From NCBI RefSeq assembly GCF_022059845.1, contig NZ_CP091851.1:4453501-4517500 (forward strand): DNA of 64,000 bases, given 5' to 3'. This DNA comes from Terrirubrum flagellatum (GTDB lineage: Bacteria; Pseudomonadota; Alphaproteobacteria; Rhizobiales; Beijerinckiaceae). Numbering within the stretch: the stretch's first letter is position 1; every line of letters starts with the position of its first letter. Of the stretch, positions 58,044-64,000 are shown one piece after another. The translations under genes were made by a program, and so were the position numbers. The notes under the pieces are model-generated. The model was not told the origin of the DNA and did not search any database. It saw only the letters and a list, made by a program, of their open reading frames with translations.

Positions 58044-59375
58044 ATGACTGACGTTTCCGAGGCCGGCGTATTCAACGGCCCGTTCACGCGCACCGACGAG
58101 AGCCCGCGTCTCCGGCTCGACACGCTGGTGAAATTGCGCTGGCTCGCGGTGGCGGGCCAGAGCGCCGCCGTGCTGATCACCCATCTCGGGCTGCGCTTTC
58201 CCGTGCCGCTCGGCTGGTGCTTCCTCGTCATCGCCGTCTCGGCCTGGCTCAACGTCGCGCTGCGCATCCGCTATCCCCTGAGCGTGCGCGTCGGCGAAAA
58301 CGCAGCGGCGCTGCTGCTCGGCTACGACATCGTGCAGCTCTCGGCGCTGCTCTATCTCACCGGCGGCCTGCAGAACCCGTTCGCGATGCTGCTGCTCGCG
58401 CCGGCGCTAATCTCCGCAACGACGTTGCCGCCGCGACTGACGGCGGCGCTTGGCGTGCTGACCGCATGTCTGTCCGGATTGCTCACCATCAGGCACGAAC
58501 CATTACCCTGGTTTCCCGGCCATACGCTGGCGCTGCCGGCCTCCTATGTCGGCGGCATCTGGATCGCGATCCTGCTCGGCATCGCCTTCACCGGCGTCTA
58601 TGCCTGGCGCGTGGCGCAGGAGGCGCGCGATCTCGCGCAGGCGCTGGCGGCAACCGAACTTGTGCTGGCGCGCGAGCAGCATCTGTCGCAGCTCGACGGT
58701 CTCGCCGCCGCCGCGGCGCATGAGCTCGGCACGCCTCTCGCCACCATTGCGCTCGTCGCGCGCGAACTCGACAAGACCGTGCCGAAGGATGCGCCCTACG
58801 CCGACGATATCGCGATCCTGCGCGATCAGGTGGCGCGCTGCCGCGATATCTTGGGGAAACTGACATCACTCGATCATGACACGGGCGATCCCCTGCAGAC
58901 GCTGACGATCCAGCAGCTTGTCGAGGAGATCATCGAGCCGCTGCGCTCGCCCGAAGTGACGATCGACGTCACGTTCAATGGCGTTGGCGACGCGCCCACC
59001 TGCCGGCGCAATCCCGGCATGATGTACGGCCTCGAAAATCTGGTCGAGAACGCTGTCGATTTCGCCGCGGGCCGCGTTGCGATCGAGGGACGCTGGTCGC
59101 CGGCCGGCGTCGAGCTGACGGTGCGTGATGATGGGCCGGGCTTCGCGCCCGACGTGCTCATGCGGCTCGGCGAACCTTATCTGCGATCCCGCGCCGACGG
59201 GCGCCGGGCCAAGGGCGGAGATGAGGGCGGCGGACTCGGGCTGGGGCTCTTCATCGCGAAAACACTGCTTGAACGGTCAGGAGCTGCGCTCGACATGGCG
59301 AATGTCGATCCGCCTGACGCCGGCGCCGTCGTGACGGTCGCCTGGCCACGCGCCCAGTTTGAACGGCGGGGATAA
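58044..59375 (+). CDS. regB: Redox sensor histidine kinase RegB/PrrB/ActS
   Basis: 443 residues. Six membrane helices occupy residues 25-195; the loop between the third and fourth contains GGLQNPFAMLLLAP, the quinone-sensing heptad (GGxxNPF) of RegB. The H-box is AAAAHELGTPLATIALVARE with phospho-His226. Cys266 in LRDQVARCRDIL matches the redox-active Cys265 of Rhodobacter RegB. The catalytic domain has N, G1 (VRDDGPGFAPDVL) and G2 (GLGLGLFIAKTLL) boxes. The cognate regulator regA follows after 87 bases. The pair usually controls respiration, CO2 and nitrogen fixation genes by the ubiquinone redox state. Confidence 0.93.
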   Translation: MTDVSEAGVFNGPFTRTDESPRLRLDTLVKLRWLAVAGQSAAVLITHLGLRFPVPLGWCFLVIAVSAWLNVALRIRYPLSVRVGENAAALLLGYDIVQLSALLYLTGGLQNPFAMLLLAPALISATTLPPRLTAALGVLTACLSGLLTIRHEPLPWFPGHTLALPASYVGGIWIAILLGIAFTGVYAWRVAQEARDLAQALAATELVLAREQHLSQLDGLAAAAAHELGTPLATIALVARELDKTVPKDAPYADDIAILRDQVARCRDILGKLTSLDHDTGDPLQTLTIQQLVEEIIEPLRSPEVTIDVTFNGVGDAPTCRRNPGMMYGLENLVENAVDFAAGRVAIEGRWSPAGVELTVRDDGPGFAPDVLMRLGEPYLRSRADGRRAKGGDEGGGLGLGLFIAKTLLERSGAALDMANVDPPDAGAVVTVAWPRAQFERRG

Positions 59376-59462
59376 GCGCGCGGCAGGGTTGCGGCCCCTG
59401 ACTGGATTCCGCCCCGATCTGGGGCCATACCACAGCCGAAGAACGAAGAACCGGCGATCCCC

Positions 59463-60011
59463 ATGACCCCCGATACTGTCCGGCCCGGCCCGGCCCCCAG
59501 CCTTCTGATCCTCGACGACGACAAGGTGTTCCTCGAACGTCTCGGGCGGGCGATGGAGGGGCGCGGCTATGCGGTCAGGACAGCCGACAGCGTCGCCGCC
59601 GGCCTCGCAGCCGTCGACGTCGATCCCCCGGCCTTCGCCGTGATCGACATGCGGCTCGGCGACGGCAACGGCCTCGACGTCATCGCCCGCCTGCACGAGA
59701 AGCGCCCTGACGCCCGCGCCGTAGTGCTGACAGGCTACGGCAACATCGCAACGGCGGTGACGGCCGTGAAACTCGGCGCCTATGACTATATGGCGAAGCC
59801 CGCCGACGCCGATGAAATCCACCACGCGCTTATGGGCGTGACAGGTGAGCGCGCGCCTCCGGAAAATCCGATGTCCGCCGATCGCGTGCGCTGGGAGCAC
59901 ATCCAGCGCGTCTATGAGCTGTGCAATCGCAATGTGTCCGAGACGGCGCGGCGGCTCAACATGCATCGCCGCACCTTGCAGCGCATTCTCGCCAAGCGTG
60001 CGCCGCGATAA
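59463..60011 (+). CDS. regA: Response regulator RegA/PrrA/ActR
   Basis: 182 residues. The N-terminal receiver domain has LLILDDDKVFLERLG and phosphoacceptor Asp62 (AVIDMRLGDGNGL), then VVLTGYGNIATAV and DYMAKPADADEI. A proline linker (APPENP) leads to the C-terminal Fis-type helix-turn-helix, VYELCNRNVSETARRLNMHR, then RTLQRILAKRAPR, almost invariant in RegA proteins. It pairs with regB upstream. The usual companion senC/prrC is not visible. Confidence 0.95.
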   Translation: MTPDTVRPGPAPSLLILDDDKVFLERLGRAMEGRGYAVRTADSVAAGLAAVDVDPPAFAVIDMRLGDGNGLDVIARLHEKRPDARAVVLTGYGNIATAVTAVKLGAYDYMAKPADADEIHHALMGVTGERAPPENPMSADRVRWEHIQRVYELCNRNVSETARRLNMHRRTLQRILAKRAPR

Positions 60012-60027
60012 CTCAAACTAAAATACC

Positions 60028-60051
60028 GGAGCGGGCCGAAGCCCGCTCCGT
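60028..60051. terminator. Terminator shared by regA and the OmpA-family gene
   Basis: A 10-bp stem, CGGAGCGGGC / GCCCGCTCCG, with a CGAA loop. The minus strand continues TATTTTAGTTTG, a better T-tract than the plus strand, so it serves mainly the OmpA gene. The genes converge here with 45 bases between stops. Confidence 0.8.
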
Positions 60052-60056
60052 TGTCG

Positions 60057-61958
60057 TCACTGCTGCGCGGTCTGGCCGTTCAGCAGCGGCGTGATGCGGC
60101 GCACGACGACGCGACGATTTTCACGCGCCGCTTCCTGCGTATTGATCTTGAGATATTGCTCGCCGTAGCCCTGCGTCGTCAGATTCTCCGGCGGCACGCC
60201 GAAATCCCGCGTCAGCACTTCGGCGACTGATTGTGCGCGACGATCCGACAGCGAGAGATTGTCGATATCGGCGCCGGTCGCATCCGTGTAGCCTTCGACC
60301 AGGAACACCTCGTTCGGACTGCGCTGCAACGCCTGACGAATCGCCTGCGCGATCGCGCTCAGCCGCCCGGCCTGATCTTGCGTGACCGTCCATGAGCCGC
60401 TGTCGAAATTGATCGTGTCGACATCGACGCTGCGCATATGCGCGCGCAGACCATAGCTATAGCGCACCTGATCGAGCGTGTAGCGCTGCGGCAAAGGCGC
60501 GACCGGCGGCGCGACGAGCGTTTCGTAGATCATCGTTTCATCGGCGCGACCGGCGTCGACGACGTAGCGCTCGCGCGGAATCCGCAGCGGAGGCGGCGGC
60601 ACTTCGACGACATAATCGTCGAAGGTGGTCGCGCGCCGGCCGAGCGAATTGTCGATCAGCACGATCTCGCGTCCATCAGGGAAGCGACGCACGCGGCGCA
60701 GCATCCGGCCATCCGCGTCGGTGACGGTGACCACCTGCTCACCGCCCGGCCTGTCATAGACCGCATAGAAGTCGTCGCCGCGACGCTCGGTGCGAACATT
60801 GAAGCCGCTGTCGCGGAAGCGCTGATTCTCGTCGCGCTGGATGAAGACCCGATCGCCTTCCTGCACGATGGTGCGACCGGGTTCGCGCACGATCAGCGCA
60901 TCGCCCTCTCGCACCTCCTGCCGACGCTGGCGAACGTCTTCGAGACGGCGCGCGCCCTCCGCGGCCATCAGGCCGCCTGCCAGACCGGCTGCGACTCCGA
61001 TCGCCACAGCGCCGGTCCGACCCATGCGCGGGCCGCCGCCCGCAGGCGGCGGCTGGTTGGGTTGGGGCGATAACGCCTGAGCCGGCGGAGCGGCTCCCGG
61101 TGGAGGCGGAGGAGGCGCGCCAGCCCCGGGCGGACGCTGGAATTGCGGCTGTGGCGCGGGCGAGGCCTGTGACGGCGGCGGGACGAAGGGCGTCCCGGTT
61201 CCCGGCGGTCGCGGCTGGGCGTTCGGCGCGGCCTGCACGGGGGGAGGCGGAGATCCCGGAGGGGAGGTGACAGGGCGCTGAGCCGGCGCAGCCTGCTGGG
61301 GCGCTGCGGGGGGAGGAACAGGGGTTGGCTGCGCAGCCTGCGGCGCAGGACGTGGCGCTTGCGGAACGCTTGCCGCTGCGGGCGGCTGCGGCGTCAGATG
61401 AGGCGCGGACGCGGCTGGCGGAGGCGCCTGAACAGGCGGTTGCGCGGCGACCGGGGGACGCGGCGGAGCGGCCGGCGGCTGGGGCTGCGCCGATTGCGGG
61501 ACAGGGCGCGCGGCAGGGGGCGGCGCGCTGGCGGCCGGGGGTTGCGGAGCGGGACGTGGCGCAGGCGCGCTCGCAGACGCCGGAGGCTGTGGAGCCGGAT
61601 GGGGCGCAGGCGGCGCCGAGGCCGCGGGAGGGGCGGCCGGGCGGGGCGGCTGGACCGCGACGGGAGGATGAGGAGGCGCGGCCGGTGGCTGGGCGGTCTG
61701 CGGCGCGGGTCGCGCCGCTGGAGGAGGAGCCGCCGCAGCCGGAGGCTGTGGATGCGGAACGGCCGCCGCCGGCGGAGGCGCCGGAGGATGCGGCGCGCCG
61801 GGCGCGCCTTGAGGTCGCGCCCCGCCCCCAGGGCGCTGTTCCTGTTTTTCTCCAGGCTTGCGGCCAGGTTCTTCCTGCTGCGCAAAAGCGAGCGTGTGGG
61901 CGAAGATCAACGCGGGCGCCGTGACGCCGGCGAGAAGCCACTTCATCCGGTTGCGCAT
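60057..61958 (-). CDS. Proline/alanine-rich OmpA-family outer-membrane protein
   Basis: 633 residues from the ATG at 61958, chosen because GGAGG is 7 bases upstream; another ATG at 61964 sits too close to it. A signal peptide (WLLAGVTAPALIFAHTLAFA) precedes about 290 residues made almost only of Pro, Ala and Gln repeats. A glycine-rich helix (AVAIGVAAGLAGGLMAAEGA) and an RxxR-rich stretch come next. A beta-rich region follows (REGDALIVREPGRTIVQEGD), and the C-terminal OmpA peptidoglycan-binding domain contains FLVEGYTDATGADIDNLSLS, then ENRRVVVRRI. It probably spans the periplasm between outer membrane and cell wall. No gene partner is evident. Confidence 0.85.
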   Translation of the reverse strand: MRNRMKWLLAGVTAPALIFAHTLAFAQQEEPGRKPGEKQEQRPGGGARPQGAPGAPHPPAPPPAAAVPHPQPPAAAAPPPAARPAPQTAQPPAAPPHPPVAVQPPRPAAPPAASAPPAPHPAPQPPASASAPAPRPAPQPPAASAPPPAARPVPQSAQPQPPAAPPRPPVAAQPPVQAPPPAASAPHLTPQPPAAASVPQAPRPAPQAAQPTPVPPPAAPQQAAPAQRPVTSPPGSPPPPVQAAPNAQPRPPGTGTPFVPPPSQASPAPQPQFQRPPGAGAPPPPPPGAAPPAQALSPQPNQPPPAGGGPRMGRTGAVAIGVAAGLAGGLMAAEGARRLEDVRQRRQEVREGDALIVREPGRTIVQEGDRVFIQRDENQRFRDSGFNVRTERRGDDFYAVYDRPGGEQVVTVTDADGRMLRRVRRFPDGREIVLIDNSLGRRATTFDDYVVEVPPPPLRIPRERYVVDAGRADETMIYETLVAPPVAPLPQRYTLDQVRYSYGLRAHMRSVDVDTINFDSGSWTVTQDQAGRLSAIAQAIRQALQRSPNEVFLVEGYTDATGADIDNLSLSDRRAQSVAEVLTRDFGVPPENLTTQGYGEQYLKINTQEAARENRRVVVRRITPLLNGQTAQQ

Positions 61959-62213
61959 GAGCATTCCTCCATTGAACTGACGCTTGCGTCCCAACGGGAC
62001 CAGCGTGTGACTCCGGCGAGCGAAAATAGTGACACGCTGCACATCATCAGCGCGATCATGTCTCGCGACGCTCACCGCATCGATGCGCAAACGATCGACG
62101 AATGCGGATGAACCCTTGATGTACAATTCAGTCGCGCGAAAAAAGTTCTGACGCGCGAAACGACGCGTGCGCGCGTTAAAGAATCAAGCGGTTTTGTGGC
62201 GATAAAGAGATCG

Positions 62214-62663
62214 CTATTCCACGATATCGCGCAGCGCTTCTGGATCAATCGCCGTAAGCAGACGACGCGATGATAATTGCGCGAAGGCGATCATCAGCGC
62301 GCGTCGACGCGCTGCGGCCAAGGGATGCGACGGCGCCTCGCGAAGCATTTCGCCGCCATATCCGTCAGCGACAATAAGCCCGACATCTGCGGGCACGACG
62401 TCCTGCGGAAAATCGACATCGACGGCGAAATAGAATCGATCGCAATAATCACGATAGTCGGGCCATTTCTGATCGACGCGAAAATCCTCCCAGCCCGATT
62501 TCACCTCGACAACGACAATCTCGCCGTCAGGCCCCATCGCGAACACGTCGGCGCGGCGGCCGTTCGCAAAGGTCATCTCCGCCACAGTGGCGTAGCCGCG
62601 CTGTGCGAGATGACGCGTGACGCCGCGGCATATTTCACGGGTGCGGTCAGGACGGCTGAGCAT
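62214..62663 (-). CDS. mmcB: MmcB-family DNA repair protein
   Basis: 149 residues, an alphaproteobacterial family first linked to mitomycin C resistance in Caulobacter. EICRGVTRHLAQRGYATVAE leads to a PD-(D/E)XK-like core: GRRADVFAMGPDGEIVVVEV ending in VKSGWEDFRVDQKW, where the Asp and Glu-X-Lys are visible. The rest is DYCDRFYFAVDVDFPQDVVP and a C-terminal helix. The start at 62663 is preferred because a LexA box ends one base before it; longer frames upstream would pass through that box. It converges on no gene; an exported-protein gene starts divergently 101 bases away. Confidence 0.88.
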   Translation of the reverse strand: MLSRPDRTREICRGVTRHLAQRGYATVAEMTFANGRRADVFAMGPDGEIVVVEVKSGWEDFRVDQKWPDYRDYCDRFYFAVDVDFPQDVVPADVGLIVADGYGGEMLREAPSHPLAAARRRALMIAFAQLSSRRLLTAIDPEALRDIVE

Positions 62664-62664
62664 G

Positions 62665-62679
62665 GAACAATCATAGAAC
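62665..62679 (-). promoter_or_regulatory. LexA (SOS) box of alphaproteobacterial type
   Basis: On the minus strand GTTCTATGATTGTTC is an exact GTTC-N7-GTTC direct repeat, the LexA operator of alphaproteobacteria. It ends one base before the mmcB ATG, so bound LexA would block transcription or translation start directly. Caulobacter mmcB is known to be SOS-regulated, which agrees. Confidence 0.88.
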
Positions 62680-62764
62680 AAAGCGGCGTCGATGAGAACC
62701 CCGAAGCGTTGCGCAGCTTCGAGCATCTTGGCATGATTCGGATGTTGAACCGCCGGCCAATCTG

Positions 62765-64000
62765 ATGACGAAATTCTTTCATGGCGCGCTTGCCACAATC
62801 TGCGTCTTTTCTGCGTTCATCTCTTCTCCGCCTGCCTCCGCGCAGGCCTTTCCAGAGGGACAACCCATTCTCGATGTGAGCGAGGTCGCGCTGCTGAAGG
62901 AGATCGAAGTTTCGGGCTTCCGCTTCGCGGACGCGATTGGCGCGAAAGACGCCGATTCGCTGGCGTCCTTACAGGACAAAAGCGCAGTCTATCGCGATCT
63001 CACACAGACGATCGGCGCCGACGTGACCGGCCTGCGCGCCGAAATGAAGGCCAACGGCCGGCCTCTCTTTGAAGTCACCGACGGCAATGTCGGCCGCGTG
63101 ATCGATCTGCGCTGGCTGCGTTCGCCCTATGCGCGCATGCGGCTCGTCGGCGTCGTCAACCGCCTCGACAAACGCGATTTTGACGATGTCGAAAGTTGCG
63201 GCGAAACACGGCTGATCTATCGCATGGCCTACACGATCGCCGACCCGGCTTTTCCGAAGCCGCTGTCGTCGCGCATGCCGTTCAATCTCAACGTGGTCTA
63301 TCGCGTGGCGAAGCCGCAGGGCGGCGATTGCGCGGCGGCGGCGCGCGCCTGGATTCCCGAGCGTCGCATCTCGGACACCAAAGAAAAGCTTTCCTTTCTC
63401 CGGAATGGCCCGCTCGATCGCGCGCGATTGACGCTGAAGCAGATCGAGCTCAACGCTCAGATCGTGCGATTTCCATCGGGGCAGGAGACCGAGTTCGGCG
63501 GTCAGGCTGCTTATGTGCTGCGCATCTTTCGCGCCGACCTGACCGGCGGCGCGCTGAAGCTGACGCCGCGGCCACTGGAAAACACGCCTGATCTCGCGAA
63601 ACTCGCTGCCGACCAGGCGCTGCGCGCGCGGCTGATCGATTATCTCGCCTCGCATACGGATGCGATCGATCGCGGCGTCTTCACCATCCCCGAGGAGTTT
63701 CTCGCGACGAAAGCGATTTCCTATTCGACCTTCGGCAGCGCGCGTCTCGCCAACCATCCCTACGCGCAGCTTCTGAAAGACAGCGATCTCGCAAAAGCCA
63801 ATTTTGAGAAGACATCCTTCATCAAGACGCCGAAAGCGATGATCGAGCGGCTCGACAATGCGAGTTGCACGGGGTGCCATCAATCGAATGCAACCGCCGG
63901 TTTCCATTTTATCGGCTTTGATGACGGTGCGACCTCCAATCTCAATCTCCTGAAGACGGCGGTGTCACCACACTTCTACGCCGATGAGAAAAGGCGCGAC
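62765..64000 (+). CDS. Exported protein with a c-type haem motif (partial, runs off the window)
   Basis: 412 codons are visible, from the ATG at 62765 to the window end. A signal peptide of about 27 residues ends PPASAQA. The mature part is of unknown family; SPYARMRLVGVVNRLDKRDF and ESCGETRLIYRMAYTIADPA are regular strand/helix stretches, with an Arg/Lys-rich middle. At residues 368-372 it has CTGCH, a CXXCH c-type haem attachment site, in the context LDNASCTGCHQSN. The gene is divergent from mmcB. A role in periplasmic electron transfer or oxidation chemistry is possible but unproven; its C-terminus is not in view. Confidence 0.7.
   Translation, partial: MTKFFHGALATICVFSAFISSPPASAQAFPEGQPILDVSEVALLKEIEVSGFRFADAIGAKDADSLASLQDKSAVYRDLTQTIGADVTGLRAEMKANGRPLFEVTDGNVGRVIDLRWLRSPYARMRLVGVVNRLDKRDFDDVESCGETRLIYRMAYTIADPAFPKPLSSRMPFNLNVVYRVAKPQGGDCAAAARAWIPERRISDTKEKLSFLRNGPLDRARLTLKQIELNAQIVRFPSGQETEFGGQAAYVLRIFRADLTGGALKLTPRPLENTPDLAKLAADQALRARLIDYLASHTDAIDRGVFTIPEEFLATKAISYSTFGSARLANHPYAQLLKDSDLAKANFEKTSFIKTPKAMIERLDNASCTGCHQSNATAGFHFIGFDDGATSNLNLLKTAVSPHFYADEKRRD

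Overview
The window is 64 kb of a GC-rich alphaproteobacterial chromosome, most likely from the Hyphomicrobiales (Rhizobiales). The gene orders rpsT-dnaA-dnaN-recF, hisB-DUF2628-hisH-hisA-hisF-hisE-coaA and ubiE-ubiB-coaBC-dut, the RegB/RegA redox pair, a GTTC-N7-GTTC LexA box on mmcB and a palindromic intergenic repeat of rhizobial type all point there. The genus cannot be fixed from sequence alone. Nearly all of the window is housekeeping chromosome with one clear mobile insertion.

Layout: 0-5.4 kb, the tail of a probable TRAP solute-binding protein, then a TetR-MFP-RND efflux operon with a perfect palindromic operator. 5.4-11 kb (minus strand), a universal stress protein, trpS, an orphan receiver protein, and hslV-(membrane protein)-hslU. 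11-15.5 kb, the histidine operon ending in coaA. 15.5-17.1 kb, two exported enzymes. 17.2-22.6 kb, a XagB-like glycosyltransferase gene cut in two by an IS1595-like element. 22.6-26.7 kb, small conserved genes, tRNA-Gly(CCC), RidA, a PPOX flavoprotein, and an EamA permease divergent from an Lrp regulator. 26.7-30.3 kb, pnp, rpsO, a palindromic repeat and a P-loop kinase. 30.4-39.8 kb (plus strand), aroC, xseB, pirin, tlyA, an RlmD/RumA-type methyltransferase, a GloC-like hydrolase, argB, a dienelactone hydrolase, an MDR reductase and a pyrimidine 5'-nucleotidase. 39.8-45.9 kb (minus strand), rpsT-dnaA-dnaN-recF-DUF817. 46-52.1 kb (minus strand), rrf2-cysK and ubiE-ubiB-coaBC-dut. 52.3-60 kb (plus strand), guaD, mutM, a SoxR-controlled reductase/monooxygenase pair (soxR itself is divergent), an enoyl-CoA hydratase, a threonine dehydratase and regB-regA. 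60-64 kb, a proline-rich OmpA protein, mmcB under a LexA box, and the start of an exported protein with a CXXCH haem motif.

The most interesting object is the 3,443-bp element at 18,085-21,527. It has 23-bp terminal inverted repeats with one mismatch and is flanked by 8-bp target duplications (CGACTATC). Removing it with one duplication restores one continuous glycosyltransferase reading frame of about 651 codons. Besides an ISXO2/IS1595-type transposase it carries an AT-rich Panacea-domain antitoxin gene with an overlapping small RelE-like gene (a probable toxin-antitoxin pair), an XRE repressor divergent from the transposase, and at each end an inward-facing gene for a coiled-coil plus winged-helix protein. 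It looks like an insertion sequence with an addiction/regulatory cargo.

Other points worth attention are the direct LexA box touching the mmcB start codon, the SoxR box in a 19-bp spacer promoter, the membrane-protein gene inside hslVU, and the rearranged dnaA neighbourhood. All calls are from reading the sequence; no database search was run.
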